Shown here one piece after another: positions 43,059 through 51,785 of a DNA stretch of 64,000 nucleotides. This DNA is from Pilimelia columellifera. GTDB taxonomy: Bacteria; Actinomycetota; Actinomycetes; Mycobacteriales; Micromonosporaceae. The stretch lies in the NCBI RefSeq assembly GCF_039532605.1, contig NZ_BAAARY010000011.1, forward strand, positions 71,943-135,942. Reading direction: 5' to 3'. The translations under genes were made by a program, and so were the position numbers. Each line of letters begins with the position of its first letter. Within the stretch, counting starts at the first letter, position 1. Under the pieces are notes generated by a model. The model did no database searches. It had not been told where the DNA came from and saw nothing but the letters and a program-made list of their open reading frames with translations.

Positions 43059-44399
43059 ATGGCTATTCGCGAGCGAGCGCAGCAGTCCTCCGGCACCGCA
43101 CCGGCATCCGGCCGCCGCCGCATGCCCAAGGCGTCGACCCTGCTGCTGAGCGCGACCGGGCTCGTGGCCTTCTGGGCGCTCGCGGCGCTCACCACGCCCG
43201 GTCGGGTGGCGTACACCTTTGTCTTCTACTTCATGCACTTCTACGCCGGCGTCTTCGTCCTCATGGCTCTCACCGGCACGATCATGTTCGGGCTCATCGC
43301 CACCGACCGCATCGTCCTCGACGTCCGGCTCCGGGTATGGATGCAGATCATCCACCGCGGCATGGGCGTCTTCGCGATGGCCTGCCTCGGGGCGCACGTG
43401 TGGACCAAGGCCACCGGCGGAACCATCACCGTGTTCAACGCGATCGTGCCGTTCACCAACCCTGGGGCCACCACAAACATCTACCTGGGTCTGGGGCCGG
43501 TCACCGCATACCTCATGTTGCTGATCTTCTGGACCGGCATCGCCCGCGCGCGGTTCGTCAATATGGCCAACCCACGGCTCTGGCGGGTGCTGCACAGCGC
43601 CGCGTACCTCGCCTGGCCGCTGGCCCTGATGCACGGCCTCGGCGCCGGGCGGCGCCCTGCCGACTGGGTGACCTACAGCTACCTGCTGTGCGTCGTGGGC
43701 GTCACCGTCGCGCTGTTCCTACGGCTGGCGACCAGCCGCAAGAAGCGTCAGGAAGGCGGACGGATGGCCCAGACGACGATGGCCACCGAGGCGGCCGGCG
43801 GCCAGGCCCGGACGATCACCGTCGGCTCGGAACGGGAGCGGGCCGCCGCCGAACGGGAGGTCAACCCGTTGGCGGCCCGTTGGGAGAGTTCGGCGCAGTC
43901 GTGGGACACCGACACCTTCGCGGTCATCTCCGACATCGACGATGCCGAGCAGGACCAGCCCGAAGCGCCCGAGATCCCGGAACGGACCTGGATCGAGGAG
44001 ACGCCACGCGAACGCGCGCCGATGGCCTACGCCCTGCCGGCCGCGCCCGCGGTCTACTACGAGGACGAGCCTCCGGCGCGCCGCTCCGCCGACTACGTGC
44101 CCCGGCGGGCCGCCCGCGACGAGCTGCCCCGGGGCCGGCACTCCCTCGACGACCGGGGCGGATATCCGGCGCGCGCGACCGGCAGGTACTCCGTCGCTTC
44201 GTCCGCCGCCTACGAGCCGAGGTACGAATCCCGCTACGGGGACGTCGCGCCCGACGACACCCCGACTCTGGTCGACTTGTCCACGCGGCGGGCCATGCGC
44301 GACTCGGGCCGCGGCAGGTCTCAGCCCGGGCGCCGCGCGGTCGAGGACCAGTACGCCGACGAGCCTTACTACCGACCGCGTTGGCGGGAGGCGCAGTGA
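43059..44399 (+). CDS. Ferric-reductase-like membrane protein with long disordered tail
   Basis: The 446-residue protein starts with a short basic segment, then six membrane helices (residues 25-225), including VAYTFVFYFMHFYAGVFVLM, VWMQIIHRGMGVFAMACLGA and VLHSAAYLAWPLALMHGLGA. The His residues in helices (IIHRG, LGAHV, LHSAAY, LMHGLG) fit the haem ligands of ferric-reductase-like or cytochrome-b-like domains. The last 200 residues are charged, Arg/Asp/Pro-rich and apparently disordered, ending YYRPRWREAQ. The stop overlaps the next GTG as GTGA, so it is coupled to an Fe-S protein that should deliver electrons to it. Confidence 0.85.
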   Translation: MAIRERAQQSSGTAPASGRRRMPKASTLLLSATGLVAFWALAALTTPGRVAYTFVFYFMHFYAGVFVLMALTGTIMFGLIATDRIVLDVRLRVWMQIIHRGMGVFAMACLGAHVWTKATGGTITVFNAIVPFTNPGATTNIYLGLGPVTAYLMLLIFWTGIARARFVNMANPRLWRVLHSAAYLAWPLALMHGLGAGRRPADWVTYSYLLCVVGVTVALFLRLATSRKKRQEGGRMAQTTMATEAAGGQARTITVGSERERAAAEREVNPLAARWESSAQSWDTDTFAVISDIDDAEQDQPEAPEIPERTWIEETPRERAPMAYALPAAPAVYYEDEPPARRSADYVPRRAARDELPRGRHSLDDRGGYPARATGRYSVASSAAYEPRYESRYGDVAPDDTPTLVDLSTRRAMRDSGRGRSQPGRRAVEDQYADEPYYRPRWREAQ

Positions 44400-45889
44400 C
44401 GAGCCCCGTGCCCTTCGTCGTCTCGATCGGGACGCCACGGCTCACCGCTGGCTTCGACGAGCACCGCCGGCTCAACCTGTGGGCCCATGAGGACGTGCAC
44501 GGTGGACTGCCCGAGCTGTCAGGCGACGAGGTGCTGGCGCTGGTCGAGGAGATCTCGCTCAAGGGACGCGGGGGCGCCGGATTCCCCTTCGCGCGCAAGA
44601 TCAAGGCGGTGGTCGAGGCGGCCGAGTCGCGCAAGCTGCCCGTGGTCGTCGTGGTCAACGCCACCGAGGGGGAGCCGGCGGCGTGGAAGGACAAGACCCT
44701 GCTCACCCGGGCCCCACACCTCATCCTCGACGGGGCTACCCTGGCCGCCGAGGCGCTTGCCGCCGAGGAGATCGTCATCGGGATCGGCGACGACGGGGTC
44801 GGCGAGAAGTCGATCACCGCGGCGTTGGCTGAACGCCAGATGCCGGCCCCGACCAGGATCGTGGCCGTCCCGCACCGGTTCATCTCCGGCGAGGGCGGCG
44901 CCCTCGTCAACGGGATCAACGGGCAGGCCAACATCCCCCCGGGGATCAAGAAGCGATCCAGCGACGAAGGCGTCGACGGCCTGCCGACCCTGCTGTCGAA
45001 CGCCGAGACCTTCGCCCAGCTGGCGATCGCCGCCCGCACCGGCGCGGCGCACTACGGATCGGTGGGCACCGCCGCCGAACCGGGAACGGTCATGCTCACC
45101 GTCAGCGGCAGCGCCCAACGTCCGGCCGTCGTCGAGTGCGCCACCGGCACGCCGCTCAAGGAGGTGCTGCGCCTGTGTGGCGCCGAGGGCAGCGCCGGGG
45201 TGCTCACCGGCGGCTTCCACGGAAAATGGATCACCGCCGAGGCCGCGGCGCGCGCGGAGGTCTCCCGGGCCGGGTTCGCCGAGGTCGGCGGCGCCCTGGG
45301 CGCCGGCATCATCATTCCGTTGGGCGACACGACCTGCCCGATCGGCGAGGTGGCCCGGGTGGTCCAGTACCTGGCCGGCGAGTCCGCGGGCCAGTGTGGA
45401 CCATGCCGCTTCGGTCTTCCCGACATCGCCCGGCTGGTGCGCGAGGTAGCCGCCGGCACCGGAGCCGTCTCCGCCGTCCGGGCCGCCGTGGGCGTGGTGA
45501 AGGGCCGTGGGGCGTGCAGCCACCCGGACGGCACCGCCGCGTTCACCCTCTCGGCGATCGAGATCTTCGCCGACGACATCGCCGAGCACGCCCGGAACGG
45601 CTCCTGTGGCCGACCCATTCAGGACACCCTGCCGATGCCGCGCAAAGCCAACGAGGAAGCGTTGCAGTTATCGGTCGACTGGAGCCGCTGCGACGGCCAC
45701 GGGCTGTGCGCCTACGTCGCCCCCGAGCTGATCAGGCTCGACGGCAACGGCTTCCCCGCCTTCCCCGACCTGCCGGTGCCACCGTGGCTGGAGAGCGACG
45801 CCAAACAGGCCGTCAAGGTCTGCCCGGAGCTGGCCCTGCGGCTCGGCCGCGGCGGCCCTCCCCCGACCCCGCCCCCGCGGCGCCGCTGA
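44396..45889 (+). CDS. NuoF-like FMN/Fe-S oxidoreductase fused to a ferredoxin domain
   Basis: The 497-residue protein has a NuoF-type domain with the glycine-rich ISLKGRGGAGFPFARKIKAV (FMN and NAD loop), VNATEGEPAAWKDKTLL and a SLBB-like middle, then the 4Fe-4S motif CGPCRFGLPDIARLV with a later Cys in GRGACSHPDG. A separate C-terminal ferredoxin follows: SRCDGHGLCAYVAPELIRL and VKVCPELALRLG, with three Cys in the pattern of a 3Fe-4S or degenerate 4Fe-4S ferredoxin. It probably oxidises NADH or another donor and passes electrons to the membrane partner encoded just before. The whole two-gene module is unlike respiratory complex I, of which no other subunit is nearby. Confidence 0.88.
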   Translation: MTSPVPFVVSIGTPRLTAGFDEHRRLNLWAHEDVHGGLPELSGDEVLALVEEISLKGRGGAGFPFARKIKAVVEAAESRKLPVVVVVNATEGEPAAWKDKTLLTRAPHLILDGATLAAEALAAEEIVIGIGDDGVGEKSITAALAERQMPAPTRIVAVPHRFISGEGGALVNGINGQANIPPGIKKRSSDEGVDGLPTLLSNAETFAQLAIAARTGAAHYGSVGTAAEPGTVMLTVSGSAQRPAVVECATGTPLKEVLRLCGAEGSAGVLTGGFHGKWITAEAAARAEVSRAGFAEVGGALGAGIIIPLGDTTCPIGEVARVVQYLAGESAGQCGPCRFGLPDIARLVREVAAGTGAVSAVRAAVGVVKGRGACSHPDGTAAFTLSAIEIFADDIAEHARNGSCGRPIQDTLPMPRKANEEALQLSVDWSRCDGHGLCAYVAPELIRLDGNGFPAFPDLPVPPWLESDAKQAVKVCPELALRLGRGGPPPTPPPRRR

Positions 45890-45924
45890 TCCCATGAACC
45901 GTGACGATCTCGCGACCACCGGCC

Positions 45925-45966
45925 CGCGGCGCTGCTTCCCAGCCTCAGCCGGCCAGCAGCGCCGCG
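45925..45966. terminator. Hairpin between convergent oxidoreductase and pgm genes
   Basis: A perfect 12-bp inverted repeat (CGCGGCGCTGCT / AGCAGCGCCGCG) with an 18-base loop overlaps the last codons of pgm. It probably acts on the plus-strand operon. Confidence 0.4.
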
Positions 45967-47582
45967 TCGACAATCTCCCTGGCCTCGGCCTGGACGCCGG
46001 CCAGAGCCTGTGGCCCACGGAACGACTCCGCATAGATCTTGTAGACGTCCTCGGTGCCCGACGGTCGGGCGGCGAACCAGCCGGACGCGGCGCAGACCTT
46101 GAGACCGCCGATCGGCGCCCCGTTACCGGGCGCGGTGGCCAGGATCGCCGTGATCGGCTCGCCGTCGAGCGCCGCGACCCGCACCTGGTCGGGCGTCAGC
46201 GCGGCCAGGGCCTGCTTCTGTGCCCGGGTGGCGGGGGCGTCGATCCGGGCGTAGGCGGGCTCGCCGTGCCGCGCGGTCAGGTCGCGGTAGCGGGCGCTGG
46301 GGCTCTGTCCGGTGACGGCCAGGATCTCGGCGGCCAGCAGGGCCAGCACGATGCCGTCCTTGTCGGTGGTCCAGCAGCGTCCGTCGCGGCGCAGGAACGA
46401 CGCCCCGGCGCTCTCCTCGCCACCGAAGCCCAGCGAGCCGTCGGCCAGACCCTCGACGAACCACTTGAAGCCGACCGGGACCTCGTGCAGGCGCCGGCCG
46501 AGTCCGGCCGCCACCCTGTCGATCATGGACGACGAGACCAGGGTCTTGCCGACGGCGGCGTCCGGCCGCCACCGTGGCCGGTTGGCGAACAGGTACTCGA
46601 TGGCCACGGCCAGGAAGTGGTTCGGATTCATCAGGCCGGCGTCCGCGGTGACGATGCCGTGCCGGTCGGCGTCCGCGTCGTTCCCGGTGGCGATGTCGAA
46701 ACGGTCCCGGCCGGCGATGAGCGTAGCCATGGCGTACGGGGACGAGCAGTCCATCCGGATCGCCCCGTCGGCGTCCAGCGGCATGAAGGACCAGGTCGGG
46801 TCGACAGTCGGGTTGAGAACGGTCAGATCGATCCGGTGCCGGCGGGCGATCTCAGCCCAGTAGTCGACGCTGGCGCCGCCGAGTGGATCGGCGCCCAGCC
46901 GCGCCCCGCTCGCCCGGATCGCGTCCAGGTCGACGACCGCGGGCAGGTCGTCGACGTATCCGCCGAGGAAGTCGTGCCGGCCCGCCGCCGGCAACGCCCG
47001 GGCGTGCGGCGTTCGTCGCACCTCCTTGAGCTCGCCAGCGATGATCCCGTTTGCCCGGTCCTGAACCCACCTGGTGATCCGCGTGTCAGCGGGACCGCCG
47101 TGCGGGGGGTTGTACTTGAGCCCGCCGTCGCCGGGCGGGTTGTGCGAGGGCGTGAGGATGACGCCGTCGGCGAGCGCCCGGTGGGACCGGTTGTGCGTGA
47201 TGATCGCGTGCGACAGGGCTGGCGTCGGCAGGCGCCCGTCGCGGCTGTCGAGGGTCACCGGGACGTCGTTGGCGACCAGGACCTCGATGGCGGTCACCAG
47301 GGCCGGCCCGGACAGAACGTGGGTGTCGGCGCCCAGGAACAGTGGGCCGTCGATGCCCTCGGCCGCCCGGTGCTCGGCGATCGCCTGGCAGATCGCGGCG
47401 ACGTGCGCGTCGTTGAACGACGTCCGCAGACTGGCGCCGCGGTGCCCGGAGGTGCCGAAGGCGACCCGCTGCCCCGGATCCGCCGGGTCGGGCCGGCGGT
47501 CGTGGTACGCGGCCAGGACAGCCTCCGGGTCGATGAGGTCCTGGGGCTGGGCGAGCGTTCCCGCACGCGGGTGAGCTGGCAC
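45945..47582 (-). CDS. pgm: Phosphoglucomutase (alpha-D-glucose phosphate-specific)
   Basis: Pgm interconverts glucose-1-phosphate and glucose-6-phosphate. The 545-residue protein shows FGTSGHRGASLRTSFNDAHV, the phosphoserine loop in ILTPSHNPPGDGGLKYNPPH, the magnesium site DADADRHGIV and the sugar-binding GGEESAGASFL, with the phosphate-binding ARPSGTEDVYKIYAESF near the end. All are intact. The product feeds glycogen, trehalose and nucleotide-sugar synthesis and, through glucose-6-phosphate, the substrate of fgd. It runs opposite to the electron-transfer operon. Confidence 0.95.
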   Translation of the reverse strand: MPAHPRAGTLAQPQDLIDPEAVLAAYHDRRPDPADPGQRVAFGTSGHRGASLRTSFNDAHVAAICQAIAEHRAAEGIDGPLFLGADTHVLSGPALVTAIEVLVANDVPVTLDSRDGRLPTPALSHAIITHNRSHRALADGVILTPSHNPPGDGGLKYNPPHGGPADTRITRWVQDRANGIIAGELKEVRRTPHARALPAAGRHDFLGGYVDDLPAVVDLDAIRASGARLGADPLGGASVDYWAEIARRHRIDLTVLNPTVDPTWSFMPLDADGAIRMDCSSPYAMATLIAGRDRFDIATGNDADADRHGIVTADAGLMNPNHFLAVAIEYLFANRPRWRPDAAVGKTLVSSSMIDRVAAGLGRRLHEVPVGFKWFVEGLADGSLGFGGEESAGASFLRRDGRCWTTDKDGIVLALLAAEILAVTGQSPSARYRDLTARHGEPAYARIDAPATRAQKQALAALTPDQVRVAALDGEPITAILATAPGNGAPIGGLKVCAASGWFAARPSGTEDVYKIYAESFRGPQALAGVQAEAREIVDAALLAG

Positions 47583-47769
47583 GACACCTCCTGTTTTCGG
47601 CCGGGCCCGGGCGACGCCGGCGGCGTTCCCACCGTAGGACAGCAGCGATCGCGGCGCCCGGGACGCGCCCTCAGGAATTCTTCAGCCCAGCCACGGGCCG
47701 TTGAGAGGTCCAGAACGCACAGTTGGAGCACCGCATCACGGTCTCCCCAACCAGGAATGGTGTGAACCC

Positions 47770-48345
47770 ATGAGCAACGACGCCCCCGATACGCCTGTCA
47801 ACACCCCGGCCGGGGCCACCGGCGGGCTGGCCGCCGTCCGCGGCCTGTGTCCGAGCCGGCGCTCGCTGCTCGCCATCGCCGGCGGTATCAGCGTCACCGC
47901 CGTCCTGGCGGCGTGCAGCGACGACTACAGCGGCTACACGTTGCCGCAGGAGGATCCCAACGCCCAGGGCAACGCCGACCCCAGCGCCTCCAGCGACGGT
48001 GGCGGCGACGGTGGCGGAGGCGGAGGCGACGACGACGACGCGGCGCCGGGCGACAGCGGCGGCGGCGCCGAGGAGCTGGCCGCGACCGACGACATCCCGG
48101 TAGGCGGCGGCAAGGTCGTCGACGGGGTGCTCATCATGCAGCCGGCCGCGGGCCGGTTCCGGGCCTTCAATGCCGCCTGCCCGCACCAGGGCGTCCAGGT
48201 CAGCGCGCCCAAGGACGGCGCGATCTCCTGCTCGGCCCACGGGTCGGAGTTCGCGCTCAACGGCGACGTGACCAACGGGCCGGCCAAGAAGGGGCTCAGC
48301 CGAGTAAAGATCCGGGTGAAGAGCGGCAAGATCCTGCGCGCCTGA
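47770..48345 (+). CDS. Tat-exported Rieske 2Fe-2S lipoprotein
   Basis: The 191-residue protein has a twin-arginine-type start (CPSRRSLLAIAGG), a hydrophobic region and a lipobox TAVLAACSDD, then a Gly/Asp-rich linker (residues 65-100) and a Rieske domain. Cluster ligands are Cys137 and His139 in CPHQG and Cys154 and His157 in CSAHGSEF. The extra disulfide cysteines of bc1-type Rieske proteins are absent, so a lower-potential cluster is expected. It is anchored outside the membrane. The partner is not known, and the nearest electron-transfer genes are those at 43.1-45.9 kb. The ATG at 47770 starts the Tat signal. Confidence 0.9.
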   Translation: MSNDAPDTPVNTPAGATGGLAAVRGLCPSRRSLLAIAGGISVTAVLAACSDDYSGYTLPQEDPNAQGNADPSASSDGGGDGGGGGGDDDDAAPGDSGGGAEELAATDDIPVGGGKVVDGVLIMQPAAGRFRAFNAACPHQGVQVSAPKDGAISCSAHGSEFALNGDVTNGPAKKGLSRVKIRVKSGKILRA

Positions 48346-48364
48346 CAGATGTCAGTCCTGGTCC

Positions 48365-48409
48365 GACGGCCGCCGCTGGTGGGTTCCGCTCACCGTAGCG
48401 GCGGCCGTC
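48365..48409. terminator. Bidirectional hairpin after the Rieske gene
   Basis: A perfect 13-bp inverted repeat (GACGGCCGCCGCT / AGCGGCGGCCGTC) with a 19-base loop lies between the Rieske gene and the convergent aldo/keto reductase. Confidence 0.55.
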
Positions 48410-48491
48410 AACTGTTGCACGCGCCAGTTCGGACGGCGCGCCTCGGCCTGGCTGCTGTTCCTCGTGGGCAGCCCACCGAGCGACGCGCCGG

Positions 48492-49364
48492 TCAGGCCGC
48501 CTCGGTGATCTGGGAGAACTGGTCGTCGGTGAGGGCGATCCCGGCGGCGGCCAGGTTCTCCTCAAGGTGCCCTACCGACGAGGTGCCCGGGATGGGCAGC
48601 ATCACCGGGGAACGGCGCAGCAGCCACGCCAACGCCAGCTGGGCCGAGGTGTGACCGGTCTCCTTGCTCATGGCGTCCAGGACCCCGCCGGGGCGGGCCA
48701 GGTCGCCGCTGGCCAGCGGGAACCAGGGAATGAAGCCGATCCCCTCGCGCTCGCAGTAGGCGACGACGTCCTCCGAACGCCGGTCGCCGACGTTGTACAG
48801 GTTCTGGACCGTGGCGACCGGCAGGACCTCGCGCGTCTGCTCGATCTGCTCCACGGTGACCTGCGACAGCCCGAAGTGACGGATTTTGCCCTCGTCCTGT
48901 AGTCGCTTGATGACGGCGAGACTCGCGACGGCCGGGACGGCCGGGTCGAACCGGTGCAGCTGCCACAGGTCGATCCGCTCGACCGCGAGCCGGCGCAGAC
49001 TCAGCTCGACGCACGAATGCAGGTACTCGGGGCGGCCGACCATCTCCCAGACGTCCGGTCCGGTGCGCACCAGCCCGCCCTTGGTGGCGACGGTGACGTT
49101 CCGGTAGGGGCTCAACGCCCCGCGGATGAGGTCCTCGTTGGTGTGTGGTCCGTAGCTGTCGGCGGTGTCGATGAAATCCACGCCCAGCTCGACCGCCCGC
49201 CGGAGGACCGCGACCGCGTTGTCACGGTCAGCCGGCGGGCCCCAGATGCCCGGTCCGGTGAGCTGCATCGCTCCGTAGCCAAGGCGGTGGACGCTCATGT
49301 CGCCGCCGATGTCGAAGATGCCGCCCAACGGGACGGCCGGGCCGATGCTGCCAGATTCTGTCAT
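48492..49364 (-). CDS. Aldo/keto reductase
   Basis: The 290-residue TIM-barrel reductase shows VHRLGYGAMQLTG, the Asp and Tyr of DFIDTADSYGPHTNED, Lys in VATKGGLVR, His in IDLWQLHRFDP and the C-terminal LPIPGTSSVGHLEENLAAAG. The catalytic tetrad is complete. It resembles oxidoreductases that act on unknown carbonyls and is clearly different from the aldo/keto reductase at 6.1 kb. The ATG at 49364 gives the standard length; the upstream frame has no homology. It is divergent from the globin-reductase gene. Confidence 0.9.
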   Translation of the reverse strand: MTESGSIGPAVPLGGIFDIGGDMSVHRLGYGAMQLTGPGIWGPPADRDNAVAVLRRAVELGVDFIDTADSYGPHTNEDLIRGALSPYRNVTVATKGGLVRTGPDVWEMVGRPEYLHSCVELSLRRLAVERIDLWQLHRFDPAVPAVASLAVIKRLQDEGKIRHFGLSQVTVEQIEQTREVLPVATVQNLYNVGDRRSEDVVAYCEREGIGFIPWFPLASGDLARPGGVLDAMSKETGHTSAQLALAWLLRRSPVMLPIPGTSSVGHLEENLAAAGIALTDDQFSQITEAA

Positions 49365-49509
49365 GACGCCGATTATCCCGGGCCGACGGCCGCGGCGTCC
49401 GCGCTCGCGGCATGGCCCTGACCGGGCCACCGAGCGGCCAGCGAAATAGCCGTCACAGCCCGCCTCACGGCGCTGCCGGCACGGCGCTGAGCAGCGCATA
49501 CTCGACCCT

Positions 49510-51357
49510 GTGGTGATTATCGGACCAGAGGGTCCCGGATCGGACATGCAGGGCCTGATCCAGATGCTGCGACAGGCGGTGACCGACGCTCAGGGCCCTG
49601 CCGGAGCGACCGCCACAGCGACCGCCGCGGTGGTCGCACGGGCCCGCGGCGGTCGGCTCTCCGCCCTGCTGGCCGACGGCCCGGCGCCGGGGGCCACACC
49701 CCTGCTGCCAGCGCTACAAGCCGGGCTGCGCGAGGGCCTCGCGGCGGCCGGTGGCGCCGGAGCGGTGACCCGGGCCGTGCTGGCCTACCTCGCCGAAAGC
49801 GCCGCGACCCGGGCCAGCGGGCTGGGCGGAATCCCGGCAGGTGGCGCCCGCGGCGCGACGGTCGGGCCCGGCGGCCTGCCGGGCGCGCCCGGCCCGGGCG
49901 GCGGCCCGGGCGAAGGTCTGGTGGGCGACAGCCCGAGCGCGGCCGGGCTCCCCGCCGGGGCCCGTCCAGTCGGACCGGCGGCTGGCTCAGGCATCGGCGC
50001 CGCGGGCGGTTCGGGGCCGGGCGAGGAAGGCCCGGCAGCCGGAAGATCGGGCGGGCCAGGCGGCGGGGCGCCCGCCGGAAGCCCCGTGAGTCCAGGCGCC
50101 GGCGGGCCGCCGGCGGGCGCCCCGGCAGCACCGGCGGGGGCTGGGACCGGCGTCACTTCAGTCGGCGCTGGAGCCGCGCCGGGCAGCCCGTTGCCGGTCG
50201 GGCCGGGCCCGCCTGCCGCGGCCGGACGCGGCGACGCGTCGGCGCCCGGGGTGGGCACGGCGCTGCCCGCCCCGGGCGGGGACCCTGGCGGGAACACGCG
50301 GCCGGTGGTCACGCGGACGGCGCCGAGCACCCCGTCGACCGGCGTCCCAGCCACGCCCGGACGGGCGACCCCGGCCGACCTGCTGGCGCTGTTGCCGGCC
50401 AACCCACAGGCACAGGGCGAGCAGCTGGGACGGGCAGTGAGCTGGCTGGCCGACAACCTCGGTCGCCCCCATCTGGTGGCGACCGGGGCCGCCCAGCTGG
50501 GTCCAGCCGCCGTCGCCCTGGGGATGAGCCCGGAGCGGCTGGACCAGATGGGAGCGTTGCTCGCCGACGCCGCCCGCGCCGCTGGCGCGCCCTGGACCGC
50601 CGAGGCCAGGACCGCGTGGGAGGCAACCAGCCGACTGGTCGCCCGCTGGGTGGCCCAGGGCGCGGCGGCATCCGGTTACGAGCCGCCGTTCTGGACAGCC
50701 ACCGTGATCGACCACGAGCTGCGGCGGGCTGACCTGGCGGTGATCCGGGTCCGGACCTTCCTGCCGTATCCGTACCTGGCGGGCCAGGTCGCCCCGGTCG
50801 AGACCGCCCACCACCGGGACCAGTGGCGCCCCTGCTGGGTGGCCACTGCGCCTACCGGCGACAACGTCATCGAACTGCACGTACGCGCCTACCAGGAGGA
50901 TCCGGTCGGGCTCGCCCTGGTGGGCAGAATCGCCGCCGGTGAAACTGTGCGGCTCCGGCCTGCGGCGGGCGACCTGCCGATGGCGGTGGAAAGTGGCCCG
51001 GCCGGAGCGCTGTTGTTGGCCGAGGACACCGGTGTGGCGCCAATGCTGGCGATCCTGGCGGACCTGCGCGAACGCGGCGACCCGCGTCCGGCACGGCTGA
51101 TCTGGCTGCCCACCCCCGGGCAGGAGCCGTACGCCCGGGACGCGCTGACCGCGCTGGCCGACGAACACCGCCAGGTCACCGAGCTGGACGGGATGGTGCC
51201 GCTGGCCGAGGCGCTGGCGGCCGACGGGCCGTGGGACGGGTGGGGGGTGGCCGTCGCGGGGACGCCGACCGGGGTCGCCGCGATGTTGACCGCGGCCGGT
51301 TTCGCCGACATCTCCACGGCCCAGACCTGGCATGTTCAGATCGGTCCCGACGATTGA
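49510..51357 (+). CDS. Globin-like / FAD-NAD reductase fusion with long Gly/Pro/Ala-rich linker
   Basis: The 615-residue protein has an Ala-rich helical N-terminus (about 1-100), a low-complexity segment (about 100-290, largely Gly, Pro, Ala and Ser), a helical domain (about 290-390, LGPAAVALGMSPERLDQMGA followed by WTAEARTAWEATSRLVARWV) resembling the C-terminal half of a globin as in flavohaemoglobins, then an FNR-type reductase. The FAD region includes PYLAGQVAPVETAHHRDQW and the NAD region LLLAEDTGVAPMLAILADLR. Such proteins may detoxify NO or reduce haem. The globin call is by pattern only; a proximal His is not certain. Start is GTG 49510, and ATG 49546 is an alternative. Confidence 0.75.
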   Translation: MVIIGPEGPGSDMQGLIQMLRQAVTDAQGPAGATATATAAVVARARGGRLSALLADGPAPGATPLLPALQAGLREGLAAAGGAGAVTRAVLAYLAESAATRASGLGGIPAGGARGATVGPGGLPGAPGPGGGPGEGLVGDSPSAAGLPAGARPVGPAAGSGIGAAGGSGPGEEGPAAGRSGGPGGGAPAGSPVSPGAGGPPAGAPAAPAGAGTGVTSVGAGAAPGSPLPVGPGPPAAAGRGDASAPGVGTALPAPGGDPGGNTRPVVTRTAPSTPSTGVPATPGRATPADLLALLPANPQAQGEQLGRAVSWLADNLGRPHLVATGAAQLGPAAVALGMSPERLDQMGALLADAARAAGAPWTAEARTAWEATSRLVARWVAQGAAASGYEPPFWTATVIDHELRRADLAVIRVRTFLPYPYLAGQVAPVETAHHRDQWRPCWVATAPTGDNVIELHVRAYQEDPVGLALVGRIAAGETVRLRPAAGDLPMAVESGPAGALLLAEDTGVAPMLAILADLRERGDPRPARLIWLPTPGQEPYARDALTALADEHRQVTELDGMVPLAEALAADGPWDGWGVAVAGTPTGVAAMLTAAGFADISTAQTWHVQIGPDD

Positions 51358-51404
51358 CCGCCGCCCGCGGTGACCGGTGTCGGCGTTGGAGCGCCAGCGC
51401 CGAC

Positions 51405-51602
51405 CACGAACGGATACTTCTCGGCTTCGAGCAAGGCGCCGCGGCGCCGCGGCGGCCAGACGGCGCGCCGGCTCGGGTTGATCCTGGCGCGCTGGCTGGC
51501 CGCGAGCACGGCGGCGAGATCACCGTCCGCTCGACACTATGCGCTGGCAGCGGTTTCACTGCGTCGCTGCCGGGAGCGCCGGCGCCCCGACCCGTCTGTT
51601 GA
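51405..51602 (+). pseudogene. Remnant of a histidine-kinase ATPase domain
   Basis: Pieces of the kinase C-terminus are spread over two frames: a FEQG-like segment, then RRLGLILARWLAA in one frame and HGGEITVRSTLCAGSGFTAS LP-like sequence in the next, ending at TGA 51602. This is the usual GLGL-to-FT-LP end of a HATPase domain with one frameshift. Everything upstream of it is missing. The rest of the 428-bp gap (51603-51785) is non-coding and AT-rich near 51710-51755, where the promoter of the RTX gene probably lies. Confidence 0.45.
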
Positions 51603-51785
51603 CGCGCTCAGCGCGCCGTCCCGGCGCGGGCGCCGCAGCCGGACACGGCGCCGCCAGGCTGGGCCTGTGCCTGACGTACGGGCGCCCCTCCCAACCGGAC
51701 TTATGTCTGTTTTGTTATTTTCCTACCTGTTTATTGGTTTTTCTATCATGTCGGCCCCGGCCGGCTCATAACGGAAGGACCCCCC

